In this document: positions 1-8,186 of the stretch, piece by piece
Position numbering within the stretch: the stretch's first letter is position 1
How the letters are laid out: every line of letters begins with the position of its first letter
NCBI GenBank assembly: GCA_021324295.1
Contig: JAJPJJ010000014.1
Coordinates: 1 to 64,000, forward strand
DNA: 64,000 nucleotides
Direction of reading: 5' to 3'
Source of the DNA: Bacillota bacterium
GTDB lineage: Bacteria; Sysuimicrobiota; Sysuimicrobiia; Sysuimicrobiales; Segetimicrobiaceae
The notes under the pieces: model-generated
What the model was told of the DNA's origin: nothing
What the model saw: only the letters and a program-made list of their open reading frames with translations
Database searches by the model: none
Position numbers and translations under genes: made by a program

Positions 1-315
1 AGTAGTATCCGACGATCGGCGCACGTCGACTCGACCGCGCCATCGACAGATGTAGGATCGCGGGTAGCGCGCCCGCACTGCCTTGCCCACTGCCACGGAC
101 CTCCGCTCCCGCGACCGCATCATACGCCGTCTGTCACCTGAGCCTCCTGCTACGTCAGGAGCGCCACGAGCAGGGCTCCCGAACCTCCACCTCAATCCTG
201 ATCCACAAACGCTCGGGGGACCCGAGAGGCGATCGGTCCCGGCCAGGCCCCGGGACGGCGAGACAGGGGTCTTGGGGCGGTCCGGTTTTCGGCGCCCCGC
301 TAGCCCGTGAGAATG
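1..315. other. No gene recognised at left edge
   Basis: I see no convincing coding signal or RNA gene in this stretch. Short open frames exist but have no ribosome-binding site, no recognisable domain and an arginine/proline-rich make-up typical of GC-rich noncoding sequence. It may hold the 3' flank of a gene lying outside the window. Confidence 0.4.
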
Positions 316-388
316 TGGGCCGTGAGGGACTCGAACCCCCGACGCCCGGGTTAAAAGCCCGGCGCTCTACCCGCTGAGCTAACGGCCC
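316..388 (-). tRNA. tRNA-Lys (anticodon UUU)
   Basis: Read on the minus strand this is a full cloverleaf. The 7-bp acceptor stem is GGGCCGT/ACGGCCC, the D-arm holds TAGCTCAG, the anticodon loop CTTTTAA is closed by a CCGGG/CCCGG stem, and the T-arm carries GGTTCGAGTCC. The anticodon is UUU, decoding lysine. The discriminator base is A at position 316. CCA is not encoded and must be added after transcription. Confidence 0.95.
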
Positions 389-432
389 GCAGCCTCGATT
401 CTATCATATTCTTCGGTGGGCTGCGGGCCGTT
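381..432. repeat. 14-bp perfect inverted repeat at tRNA 5' end
   Basis: AACGGCCCGCAGCC (381-394) is repeated inverted as GGCTGCGGGCCGTT (419-432) around a 24-nt AT-rich spacer. The left arm includes the first eight nucleotides of the tRNA-Lys gene, so the right arm is an inverted partial copy of the tRNA 5' end. It could be a hairpin around the promoter or a scar of an integration event. Confidence 0.6.
398..408 (-). promoter_or_regulatory. Putative tRNA-Lys promoter -10 region
   Basis: The minus strand reads TATGATAGAAT here, offering a TATGAT (403-408) or an extended TGATAGAAT -10 element (398-406) a few bases before the tRNA 5' end at 388. No convincing -35 is visible. The element lies in the AT-rich loop of a 14-bp inverted repeat (381-394 with 419-432). 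Confidence 0.4.
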
Positions 433-599
433 GGCCCTCTCAGCCCTCTCAGTTCCCCGTTGAGGACCTCTGGGGCCACGTCGGCAGCCGCTTGAGCCGC
501 TTGGGGCACGCTATCGCGAAGCAGACCAGTTGCGCTCCGCAGCGCGGCGGCGCGAGGCACCCACGTCCCGGGCCGCTGCCTCCCGTCGCCGGGCCCCGG
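433..599. other. Intergenic, nothing recognised
   Basis: This stretch lies between the tRNA promoter region and the stop codon of the permease gene on the minus strand. No coding sequence or clear terminator is seen. Confidence 0.4.
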
Positions 600-1499
600 C
601 TATCTCGCCGACCTCAGCCGCGGGTCGAAGGCGTCGCGGATGGCATCCCCGAGCAGGTTGAACCCGAGCACCGCCAGGAAGATCGCGATGCCCGGGAACG
701 CCGGGTACCACCACGCGTCGATCATGTAGCTGCGGGCCTGCGCGATCATCGAGCCCCACTCGGGTGTCGGCGGCTGCGCCCCCAGGCCGATGAAGCTGAG
801 GCCAGCGGTTGCCAGGATCGCGTATCCGAAGTCGATCGACGCCTCGATGACGATGGTCGTGCCGACGTTCGGCAAGAGGTGGTGCAAAAGGATCCGGGGC
901 CGGCTGGCTCCCAGCGAGACGATCGCGAGGACGAACTCCTGCTCGCGCAGTGAGAGCAGCTGCCCGCGCACGAGCCGCGTGTACCACGGCCACCAGGACA
1001 GGGCGACCGCGACCATGGCGTTGTAGAGGCCGGGACCCAGCGTCGCGGCGATCGCGACCGCGAGGACGAGCCTGGGGAAGGAGAGGAAGACGTCGGTCGT
1101 GCGCATGATGACCTCATCCATCCACCCGCCCCAGTATCCGGCGATCAGCCCGAGGCCCACGCCGACGGTCATCGCGATCGCGAGCACGAGCACGCCGACG
1201 GCGAGGGAGATGCGGGCGCCGGCGATGACCCGGCTCAGGAGGTCCCGGCCGAGGTCGTCGGTGCCGAAGGGATGCGCGGCCGACGGCGGCAGAAGCTTGT
1301 CGAGCGGCGCGATCCGGAGGGGGTCGAACGGCGCCGCCGCCCGGCCGGCAACGGCCAGGACGAGCAGGAACGTCACGATGGTCGCGCCGATCCAGGCGGC
1401 CGGCATGCGCACGAGCGCGCGCAGCGAGAGCGCGACAAAGCTCGTGCCGGCGCGCGGGCCGGCGACCTCAGTAGCGGATGCGCGGGTCGAGGACAGCAT
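600..1499 (-). CDS. DppC-like ABC transporter permease
   Basis: Inner-membrane permease of the dipeptide/oligopeptide/nickel (PepT) class, 299 residues, the usual DppC size. It has an N-terminal transmembrane segment, a periplasmic stretch with the typical HPFGTDDLGRDLLSR motif near residue 75, then five hydrophobic segments. The cytoplasmic EAA-type loop contains SLGASRPRILLHHLLPN near residues 195-212, which contacts the ATPase. It ends with DAFDPRLR, characteristic of DppC. The start overlaps the upstream DppB-like gene by 32 bp, so the two are translationally linked. No DppD/DppF ATPase follows inside the window; the importer must borrow ATPases or have them elsewhere. Substrate is unknown. 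Confidence 0.9.
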   Translation of the reverse strand: MLSSTRASATEVAGPRAGTSFVALSLRALVRMPAAWIGATIVTFLLVLAVAGRAAAPFDPLRIAPLDKLLPPSAAHPFGTDDLGRDLLSRVIAGARISLAVGVLVLAIAMTVGVGLGLIAGYWGGWMDEVIMRTTDVFLSFPRLVLAVAIAATLGPGLYNAMVAVALSWWPWYTRLVRGQLLSLREQEFVLAIVSLGASRPRILLHHLLPNVGTTIVIEASIDFGYAILATAGLSFIGLGAQPPTPEWGSMIAQARSYMIDAWWYPAFPGIAIFLAVLGFNLLGDAIRDAFDPRLRSAR

Positions 1500-2472
1500 A
1501 CAGCACGTCCACGGCGAGGTTGACGATGACGTAGATCACGGTCAGCAGAAGCGCGCTCCCCATGATCGCGGAGTAATCGAGGGAAACGATGCCCTCCACG
1601 CTGTAGAGCCCCAGGCCGGGCCAGGCAAAGATGAGCTCCACGATGAAGACCCCGCCCAGCAGGGCGCTCACCTGCAGGCCCACGATCGTCAGCACCGGGA
1701 TCAACGCGTTGCGCAGGCCGTGCCGGACGTAGACGTGGACCGGCGCGACGCCCTTGGCCCACGCGGTGCGCATGTAGTCGTGGGACAGGATCTCGAGCAT
1801 CGCCGACCGCGTCATCCGCGCCGTTGGCGCGAGGGAGGCCAGGGCCAGCGTCACGGTGGGCAGCACGAGGTGGACAAGGGCGCTTGTGAGCGTCGCGAGG
1901 TTACCGGTCAGCAGGCTGTCGACGACGTACAGACCCGTGATGTGCGCCGGCGGCGAGTCCCCGGTCGCCAGCCGCCCGGCGAGGGGCAGCCAGCCCAGCC
2001 ACCGCGAGAACACGAGCTGCGTCAGGATCCCGAAGACGAAGATCGGAAGCGAGAGGCCACTCAGGCTCGCAAACTGTGCGACGAGGTCGGAGAGGCCGCC
2101 CCGCCCGATCGCCGCAACCATGCCGAGCGGCACGCCGAGCAGCACCGTCGCGAGCATCGCGGCCGCGGTGAGCTCAAGCGTCGCCGGGAAGTAGGTGCGC
2201 AGGTCGTCGAGCACGGAGCTGTTGGTGCGCATGGACGTGCCGAGGTCCCCGCGCGCCAGGTGGGCCAGATAGATCAGGTACTGCTGGGGGAGCGGCCGGT
2301 CCAGGCCGAACGCCCTCCGCACAGCCGCGATCTGCTCCGGGCCCGCGTGCTCGCCCGCGACCAGCTTGGCGGGGTCGGCCGGGACCAGGTGCGTGAGGAG
2401 GAAGAGCAGGAAGCTCACGCCGAGCAGGAGCGGCGGGAGCAGGGCGAGCCTCCTCACGATGTAGCGGGCCAC
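1468..2472 (-). CDS. DppB-like ABC transporter permease
   Basis: Partner permease of the same importer, 334 residues with a GTG start. The N-terminal membrane segment follows ARYIVRRLALL, and the RGDLGTSMRTNSSV stretch near residue 70 is typical of DppB. The EAA loop is around YMRTAWAKGVAPVHVYVRHGLRNAL, split across residues 230-255. The C-terminus LDPRIRY is the family ending. The GTG lies nine bases after a strong hairpin and has no recognisable Shine-Dalgarno sequence, so its translation may be weaker than that of the binding-protein gene before it. Confidence 0.9.
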   Translation of the reverse strand: MARYIVRRLALLPPLLLGVSFLLFLLTHLVPADPAKLVAGEHAGPEQIAAVRRAFGLDRPLPQQYLIYLAHLARGDLGTSMRTNSSVLDDLRTYFPATLELTAAAMLATVLLGVPLGMVAAIGRGGLSDLVAQFASLSGLSLPIFVFGILTQLVFSRWLGWLPLAGRLATGDSPPAHITGLYVVDSLLTGNLATLTSALVHLVLPTVTLALASLAPTARMTRSAMLEILSHDYMRTAWAKGVAPVHVYVRHGLRNALIPVLTIVGLQVSALLGGVFIVELIFAWPGLGLYSVEGIVSLDYSAIMGSALLLTVIYVIVNLAVDVLYAVLDPRIRY

Positions 2473-2481
2473 GGGGGGAAC

Positions 2482-2523
2482 ACGGCGGAGCCGGCGCCCA
2501 CGGGTGGGCGCCGGCTCCGCCGT
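2482..2523 (-). promoter_or_regulatory. 19-bp perfect hairpin between binding-protein and permease genes
   Basis: Positions 2482-2500 and 2505-2523 form a perfect 19-bp stem with a CGGG loop. The hairpin abuts the TGA of the binding-protein gene (2524) and precedes the permease GTG (2472). It lacks a T tract, so it is more likely an mRNA 3'-end stabiliser or partial terminator giving more binding protein than permease, as known for many importer operons. Confidence 0.7.
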
Positions 2524-4161
2524 TCACGACTTGTAGATCCGGTAGAGGTCGAACGTGTTGCCGAGCAACGGGTTGTACAGAAAGCCCTTGACCGTGCTGC
2601 GCATGGCGACGCGATTGATGAGCGTCCCGATGAAGACGGCCGCCGCTTCCTGGACGATGATGCGCTGCGCGTCCCGGAACATCCGAAGCCGCTGCGGCTG
2701 GTTCGTCGTCTCGTTGGCCTGCTTGAGTAGCTGCTCGACGCGGTCGTTCGCGTAGAAGCTGAAGTTCCACCCGGCCGTGCCCCACGCGTCCTTGCCAAAG
2801 GTCGCCGAGATCATCGCGGAGGGATCGGCGTAGTCGGGGTAGTTGCGCACCGGCAGAAGGTCCGGGGCGGTCTCCGGCTTGCCGGCCTTCTCGAGCAGCA
2901 CGGACGACGACAGCTCCTGGATGCTCACCCCGATGTTCAGCTCCTTGAGATGGGCCTGCAGGATCTCCGCCGCCTTCCGGAACGTGGGGTCGCCCTGGAA
3001 CAGGAACAGGCTCAGCGTGAAGCCGCCGTTCGGCCGGCTGGATTCACCGAGGAGCTGCTTGGCCTTCTGCATGTCGAACCGGTACGGCTTGTCCGCGGGC
3101 GCCAGGTGCGCGGGATCGTTGTCGGGCAACGGACCGTTGAGCGGGGCGAGCTTGCCGTTGAAGATCGCCTGCTTCGCGCCCTCATAATCGAACGCGTACG
3201 AGATCGCCTGCCGGATCTTCACGTCCTTGAGCGGCTCGCGCTGGCAGTGCATCGCGATGTAGAAGATCCGCATCGTTGGGCTCTCGCTGATGGTGATGCC
3301 CGGCTCCTTGGCGAGCGCGTCGATGAGGTCGGGCGCCACAATCGTGACGATGTCCGCCTCGCCGCGCTCGACCATCAGCCGCTGCGTCGATGCCTCGGGC
3401 ACGATCTTGAAGATGATGCGCCTCACGTGTGGGCCGGCCCAGCCGCCCCAGTAGCCCGCAAACTGCGTCAGGACCACCTGCTGGGCTCCCTTGTCATAAC
3501 TCGCGAGCATGTACGGCCCGGTGCCCACCGCGTGCTCCTTCAGCCACCCCTGGGCGAGGTCGTCGCCAGCGGCGTGCTCCCGCACCGCCTTGGGGCTCAC
3601 AACCAGGTTGCCGGAGATCGCCGCGAGCTTCGCGATGAACGAGGCGTCGGGTGCATTGAGGTTGACGCGGACGGTCTGGGCATCCGGCGTTTCGACGCTC
3701 GCGACCAGGGGCTTGAACGCGTACGCAAAGCCGCGGTTGATCTTGATGAGACGCTCCATCGTCACCTTGACGGCGTCGGAGTCGAACGGGGTCCCGTCGT
3801 GGAACTTGACGCCGGAGCGCAGCTTGAGGGTCCACTGCTTGATGTCGGGCGAGGAGCTCCACGAGGTGACGAGCTTGGGCACGATCCTCGGCGTGCTGCC
3901 CTGCAGGCCGACGAGCGGCTCGTAGATCCCGCGCGTGATGCGGACGGTGTTGTCGTAGACGATCTGCGGGTCGAACGTCTGGACGGCCGTATCCTGGGCC
4001 ACGATGAGCGTGTCCGCGGGGGCGCCGGCCGCGGCGGCCGGCGCCGTCCGGAAGACATCGGCGAGGCCCGCGGCGCCGGCCCCGAGCACAGCGCCGCCCG
4101 CGGCGAGCCCGCGCAGGAACCGCCGCCGCGATACCCTTCCGCTCCCTGCCGCCCTACCCAT
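2524..4161 (-). CDS. Tat-exported oligopeptide-type solute-binding protein (SBP family 5)
   Basis: Extracytoplasmic binding protein of the PepT importer, 545 residues, usual for family 5. The start at 4161 is chosen because GGAGGAGGGAG lies just upstream and the product opens with a twin-arginine signal (SRRRFLRG near residue 12) and an Ala-rich hydrophobic core. Family landmarks follow: TFDPQIVYDN near residue 65, WTLKLRSGVKFHDGTPF near 130, and a C-terminal domain with peptide-binding-protein features. The start overlaps the upstream ureohydrolase stop by 8 bp, indicating coupling. The ligand cannot be read from sequence; the ureohydrolase neighbour suggests a guanidino compound, but that is inference. 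Confidence 0.9.
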   Translation of the reverse strand: MGRAAGSGRVSRRRFLRGLAAGGAVLGAGAAGLADVFRTAPAAAAGAPADTLIVAQDTAVQTFDPQIVYDNTVRITRGIYEPLVGLQGSTPRIVPKLVTSWSSSPDIKQWTLKLRSGVKFHDGTPFDSDAVKVTMERLIKINRGFAYAFKPLVASVETPDAQTVRVNLNAPDASFIAKLAAISGNLVVSPKAVREHAAGDDLAQGWLKEHAVGTGPYMLASYDKGAQQVVLTQFAGYWGGWAGPHVRRIIFKIVPEASTQRLMVERGEADIVTIVAPDLIDALAKEPGITISESPTMRIFYIAMHCQREPLKDVKIRQAISYAFDYEGAKQAIFNGKLAPLNGPLPDNDPAHLAPADKPYRFDMQKAKQLLGESSRPNGGFTLSLFLFQGDPTFRKAAEILQAHLKELNIGVSIQELSSSVLLEKAGKPETAPDLLPVRNYPDYADPSAMISATFGKDAWGTAGWNFSFYANDRVEQLLKQANETTNQPQRLRMFRDAQRIIVQEAAAVFIGTLINRVAMRSTVKGFLYNPLLGNTFDLYRIYKS

Positions 4162-5236
4162 GGTTCTCCCTCCTCCGCGGTGCGTGTGCCGGGCTGTCCG
4201 GCCCGCGGGCTCCCCCTGCCCGGGGCCGCCCATCGAAGATCGCGCTCAGCGCGTCCAGCACCAGCCGCGCGGCGGCGCGCGCCGTGACCTCGGCCCAGTC
4301 GTAGGGCGGCGAGACCTCGACGAGATCGACGCCCACGATCCGGCAGCGGCGGGCAACGGCGCGGATCGCGTCGCGCACTTCCGCGTACGCCAAGCCGCCG
4401 GGCTCCGGGGTGCCGGTGCCGGGAGCGGTGGCGATATCCAGCACGTCGATGTCGAGCGTCAGGTAACACGCGCCGCCGGCGGGCACGCACGCGGTGGCGG
4501 CCCGCGGACCGCGCCGGCGGAGATCGGACGCGGTGACGACGCGAACCCCGTAGCGCCGGGAGGCCTCGAGCGGCTCGGTGTACTTCTGCAGGCCCCTGAG
4601 CCCGATCTGCGAGATGCCGGTGACGAACGGCAGCTCGGACGCCCGGCGCATCGCGTTGCCGTGCCCGAGGCGGACGCCGTGCCGCTCGTCGACGAAGTCC
4701 TGGTGGCTGTCGAACTGTACCACGTGCAGCGGGCCGCGGCCCCCGAACGCCCGGATCGCGGGGTACGTGATCGCGTGGTCCCCGCCGATCACGACCGGCA
4801 GGCTGCCGGCCGCCAGGATCGAGCGCACGCCCTCCGTGATCCGATCCAGGTTCACCCCGATATCCGCCGGCGTGATCCGGACATCGCCCCAGTCGGCCAT
4901 GGTCACGCCCCGGAGGATCCATCGCTGCCGGTCGAGGTCGTACCAGCCCTCGGCCGCGGCGCCATCGTCCCGCGCGTACTGCCACCATGCCGATGCGGCG
5001 CGCACAGCCTCCGGCCCGAATCGTGTCCCGGGCCGCAGCGTGGTGCCCAGGTCGAAGGGAACGCCGAGGAACGCGACATCGGTGCGCCCGCGGGCCGCGC
5101 CGTCGTACGGGGGCACGCCGTAGAACGTGTGATGCCTGACCCGGGGGCCCTCGGGGGAGGCCCCGTTCGGGCCGGAGGCGGCTGCGCTCACGCGCCGCTG
5201 CGCGACCCTCCGGCTCTGCTCCTTCGTCGACCGCAT
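4154..5236 (-). CDS. Ureohydrolase-family enzyme (agmatinase/arginase-like)
   Basis: Mn-dependent hydrolase that removes urea (or a similar amidino group) from a guanidino substrate, 360 residues. The conserved metal-binding signatures are all present: VIGGDHAITYP, VVQFDSHQDF and LDIDVLDIATAPGTGTPEPGG in sequence order (the last split over about residues 255-275). The N-terminal LGVPFD...RPGTRFGPEAVR segment is typical of agmatinases, guanidinobutyrases and guanidinopropionases. The start at 5236 was preferred to the longer frame because upstream sequence is low-complexity and the region to 5428 must hold divergent promoters. The gene is first in an operon with a Dpp-type importer. Exact substrate is undetermined; formiminoglutamase-type activity is an alternative. 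Confidence 0.85.
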   Translation of the reverse strand: MRSTKEQSRRVAQRRVSAAASGPNGASPEGPRVRHHTFYGVPPYDGAARGRTDVAFLGVPFDLGTTLRPGTRFGPEAVRAASAWWQYARDDGAAAEGWYDLDRQRWILRGVTMADWGDVRITPADIGVNLDRITEGVRSILAAGSLPVVIGGDHAITYPAIRAFGGRGPLHVVQFDSHQDFVDERHGVRLGHGNAMRRASELPFVTGISQIGLRGLQKYTEPLEASRRYGVRVVTASDLRRRGPRAATACVPAGGACYLTLDIDVLDIATAPGTGTPEPGGLAYAEVRDAIRAVARRCRIVGVDLVEVSPPYDWAEVTARAAARLVLDALSAIFDGRPRAGGARGPDSPAHAPRRRENHG

Positions 5237-5427
5237 CGTCGGCCCACCGCGTCTCCGATGGCAAGGCCACTTCTCTACGCGGCCGCGCCAGTCCTTTGGT
5301 GGACCGCGGCCGCGGGACCCCGGCTCCCGCGGCTCACGCCGCGCCACCCGAGGGGACGGCGGGCCCGGGGACGAAGTGCCCTGGCGGAGGACGGCGACCG
5401 GGCATGCGGAGGCACACGGAGGGCACG
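5237..5427. other. Divergent intergenic region
   Basis: This gap separates the ureohydrolase operon (minus) from the SDR gene (plus) and should contain both promoters. No clear -10/-35 pair stands out in the GC-rich sequence. CACGGAGGGCACG at the right end is the ribosome-binding site of the SDR gene. Confidence 0.4.
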
Positions 5428-6219
5428 ATGGACGACGAGCAGCTGTGGGCCCTGGTCCTGGGCGCGAGCAGCGGGTTCGGGGAAGCCACGAGCCTCGAGC
5501 TGGCGCGGTCGGGCTACGACATCATCGGCGTGCATCTCGATCGCAAGGCCACGCTCCCGCACGTGGAGGAGGTGCTCGATGCGGTCCGAGCGGCCGGCCG
5601 AAAGGCCGTGTTCTTCAACGTGAACGCGGCCGACCCCGAGCGGCGAATCGAGGTGCTCGCCCGTGCGAGGGAAGAGGTGGGCCCGACGGGCACGATCCGG
5701 GTGCTGCTGCACTCGCTGGCGTTCGGGAACCTCCGCCCTTACATCGCCGAGGACCCGCGCGATCAGATCACCGAGGCGCAGATGGACATGACCCTCAACG
5801 TGATGGCGCACAGCCTGGTGTACTGGGTCCAGGACCTGGTGCACGCCGGGCTGATCCGGCGGGGGGCCAAGGTCTATGCGATGACGAGCGCCGGGGGCAC
5901 ACGGGTGCTGCCGTACTACGGCGCGGTCTCGGCGGCGAAGGCGGCTCTCGAGTCGCACGTCCGCCAGCTCGCGATGGAGCTCGCGCCGCGCGGCATCGCG
6001 GTGAACGCGATCCGGGCGGGCGTGACCGACACGCCGGCGCTCCGCAAGATCCCCGGTCACGAGCTGATCGCCGAGAGCGCGCGGAAGCGTAATCCCTCGG
6101 GCCGGCTCACGACCCCTCAGGACGTGGCGCGGGCGATCGCCGCGCTGTCGCAGCCCGGCACCGAGTGGATCACCGGCAACGTGATCGGGGTCGACGGGGG
6201 CGAGGATATCGTCGGGTGA
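5428..6219 (+). CDS. Enoyl-ACP-reductase-like SDR (FabL/FabI type)
   Basis: NAD(P)H-dependent short-chain dehydrogenase, 263 residues. The start at 5428 follows GGAGGG by six bases. The cofactor-binding motif is GASSGFGEA near residue 12. The active site has the Y-x6-K spacing of enoyl-ACP reductases (YGAVSAAK), instead of the Y-x3-K of ordinary SDRs. The C-terminal RNPSGRLTTPQDVA and VIGVDGGEDI regions resemble Bacillus FabL. The likely role is the last reduction step of fatty-acid elongation. It stands alone, convergent with the cupin gene and away from other fab genes, so a separate metabolic role cannot be excluded. Confidence 0.75.
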   Translation: MDDEQLWALVLGASSGFGEATSLELARSGYDIIGVHLDRKATLPHVEEVLDAVRAAGRKAVFFNVNAADPERRIEVLARAREEVGPTGTIRVLLHSLAFGNLRPYIAEDPRDQITEAQMDMTLNVMAHSLVYWVQDLVHAGLIRRGAKVYAMTSAGGTRVLPYYGAVSAAKAALESHVRQLAMELAPRGIAVNAIRAGVTDTPALRKIPGHELIAESARKRNPSGRLTTPQDVARAIAALSQPGTEWITGNVIGVDGGEDIVG

Positions 6220-6242
6220 GCGCCCGCGCCGGGCGCCCCCTG

Positions 6243-6800
6243 TCAGACGGTCTCCCCGAGGGGCCCGCGGTCCACGTCCAGATCGACCTTGTCGGCGGCA
6301 TCGCTCCCGGGGAAGGGTCCCATCTTGATCTCGATGACCTTCGTGCGCGGCTCGAGGAACTCCAGCGAGTGGCCCTCGCAGAGGAGGACGAGGTCTCCCG
6401 GCCGCAGGACGACCCGCCCCAGCCGGTCCCCCTCGGTCGTGTAGAGGGCCACCCGCACCCGGCCGTGCTGGCACACCAGGATCTGGTGCCTGGTGGGGGA
6501 GGCAGCCGGCCGATCGTTGACGTGGTAGTGGGGACGGACGTAGGCCCCGGCATCGCGGTTGAGCACCACGATCTGCAGGGGGAGCTCGTCAGCGGTCAGG
6601 TGGGCCTTTGTCTCCCGCTCGCGCTGCGGGCTGACGACCTTGTAGGCCTGCGCCAGGTGCGCCTGCTCCTCGGGCGTATCGACAAACGGCGGAAAGCTCG
6701 TGTAGTCCGTGAAGGTGGCGGGCACGTAGAGCCCCACGAGCCGCCCGTCCGCCGCGCGGTATGCTTCGACCTGGCCGGCGTTCCCCAGTGCTTCCCTCAC
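6243..6800 (-). CDS. Cupin-domain protein of unknown function
   Basis: A GTG at 6800 preceded by GAGGGGAGG is chosen as start, giving 185 residues. The second half is a single cupin barrel: VRPHYHVND supplies the histidines of motif 1, HQILVCQHGRVRVAL forms the next strands, and LRPGDLVLLCEGHSLEFL is motif 2. The first half (about 75 residues) contains YVPATFTDYTSFPPF and matches no domain I know. Metal-dependent enzyme or small-molecule sensor are both possible. It lies between the SDR gene (convergent) and citrate synthase (same strand, 109 bp upstream), which gives no firm clue. Confidence 0.65.
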   Translation of the reverse strand: MREALGNAGQVEAYRAADGRLVGLYVPATFTDYTSFPPFVDTPEEQAHLAQAYKVVSPQRERETKAHLTADELPLQIVVLNRDAGAYVRPHYHVNDRPAASPTRHQILVCQHGRVRVALYTTEGDRLGRVVLRPGDLVLLCEGHSLEFLEPRTKVIEIKMGPFPGSDAADKVDLDVDRGPLGETV

Positions 6801-6909
6801 GCCGCCTCCCCTCGCGCAACCCTCGCGGGACCGCCGGCCGCAGGGCGGGCACGGCATCCGTCGCCGATCGCCGCGACGACCCCGACTTCGACCTCGCGGG
6901 ACGGCTGCC

Positions 6910-8058
6910 TTACCGTTTCTCGAGCGGCACGTACGTCCGGTTGCGCGGGCCCACGTACTCTGCCCGCGGGCGGATCAGCCGGTTGTCCGCGAGCTGCTCC
7001 AGGACGTGCGCGGTCCACCCGCTGATCCGGCTCACGGCGAACAACGGCGTGAACAGGTCGAGCGGGATCCCGAGCGCGTAGTAGCACGAGGCGGAGTAGA
7101 AGTCGACGTTGCAGTGCAGGCGCTTCTCCTGCAGCATGAACTGCTCGATCGCCCGCGAGATCTCGAACCACTTCAGCTGTCCGGTCCGCCGCCCGAGCTC
7201 CTCCGACATGCGGCGCAAGTGCGTGGCGCGCGGGTCTTCCGTCTTGTAGACCCGGTGTCCGAAGCCGGGGATCTTCTTTCCGGCGGCGAGCATCTCCCGG
7301 ATCGTCGGGACGGCCCTGGACGGCTCGCCGATCTGAAGAAGGATGCGCATCACCGCCTCGTTGGCGCCTCCGTGGAGCGGGCCCTTGAGCGTGCCGAGCG
7401 CGGAGGTGATCGCGGAGTGCATGTCCGACAGCGTCGCCGCGGTGACGCGGGCTGAGAACGTGCTGGCGTTGAGCTCATGGTCGGCGTGGAGGATCAGCGC
7501 GACATCGACGGCGCGCACGCTCGTCTCGTCGGGGCGCCGGCCCCAGAGCATGGCGAGGAAGTTGGCGGCGTGGCCGAGACCTGGGTCGGGCGCGACCGGG
7601 GTCTGGCCGGTGCGCACCCGATCGATTGCCGCGACGATCGTGGCGATCTGGGCGGTCAGGCGCACGGCCTTCCGGAGGTTGGCCGGCCGCGAGTTGTCCC
7701 GAGCCTCGGGATCATGGAGCCCGAGCGCCGACACCGCGGTGCGGAGCACGTCGATCGGGAGCGCGTCCCGGGGGGCCGCCGCCACCAGGGTCGCCACCGG
7801 CTCGGGGAGCGCCCGGGCGGCGGCGAGGTCGCGGCGGAGCGCGTCGAGCTGGGGCCGGGTCGGCAGCTCCCCGTGCCACAGCAGGTACGCCACCTCCTCG
7901 AACGTGCCGTGCGCGGCGAGGTCGTGGATATCGTAGCCCTGGTACAGCAGGCGGCCCTCGAGACCGTCGACGAAGCAGATCCGGCTCGCCGCGGCGACGA
8001 CCCCTTCGAGCCCCTCGATCACGTGTGCAGGCGCGGGAGCGCCCGGCCCCGATTGCAT
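6910..8058 (-). CDS. Citrate synthase
   Basis: Condenses oxaloacetate and acetyl-CoA to citrate, entry to the TCA cycle, 382 residues, the size of the short Gram-positive/archaeal type. Active-site regions are clear: LILHADHELNAS (His), GPLHGGANE, IPGFGHRVYKTEDPRA (catalytic His), and CNVDFYSA (catalytic Asp), followed by SRISGWTAH with the substrate-binding Arg. GGAGG precedes the ATG at 8058. It lies on the same strand as trpA, 128 bp beyond its stop, and could be read as a tail of that operon or from its own promoter. A 2-methylcitrate synthase activity is the main alternative. Confidence 0.93.
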   Translation of the reverse strand: MQSGPGAPAPAHVIEGLEGVVAAASRICFVDGLEGRLLYQGYDIHDLAAHGTFEEVAYLLWHGELPTRPQLDALRRDLAAARALPEPVATLVAAAPRDALPIDVLRTAVSALGLHDPEARDNSRPANLRKAVRLTAQIATIVAAIDRVRTGQTPVAPDPGLGHAANFLAMLWGRRPDETSVRAVDVALILHADHELNASTFSARVTAATLSDMHSAITSALGTLKGPLHGGANEAVMRILLQIGEPSRAVPTIREMLAAGKKIPGFGHRVYKTEDPRATHLRRMSEELGRRTGQLKWFEISRAIEQFMLQEKRLHCNVDFYSASCYYALGIPLDLFTPLFAVSRISGWTAHVLEQLADNRLIRPRAEYVGPRNRTYVPLEKR

Positions 8059-8186
8059 GGACGCGGCCTCCTCGTGGAGGGGCGTGCTGGCATCCCGAGT
8101 GCGCTGCCCCCATCACCACCTACGCGGGCAGCACAGCGGTGGTTCACCGATCGCCCGCCGGCTCCCTCCACCCGGCGGTGCGACCG

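Noticed and set aside
83-310. Possible 75-residue protein at the left edge
   Set aside because: No ribosome-binding site, no domain, and a composition typical of noncoding GC-rich DNA.
1099-2730. Long plus-strand open frame (543 codons) opposite the Dpp genes
   Set aside because: It is antisense to well-supported permease genes and has the Arg/His/Asp-rich make-up of a GC-rich shadow frame. The same applies to other long opposite-strand frames at 2950-4287, 19974-22190, 24191-26383, 43449-45197 and 47908-49962.
8059-8186. A second regulatory leader before citrate synthase
   Set aside because: GGTGGTTCACCG resembles a T-box piece, but there is no ACCGCGG match on either strand, no specifier stem and no terminator.
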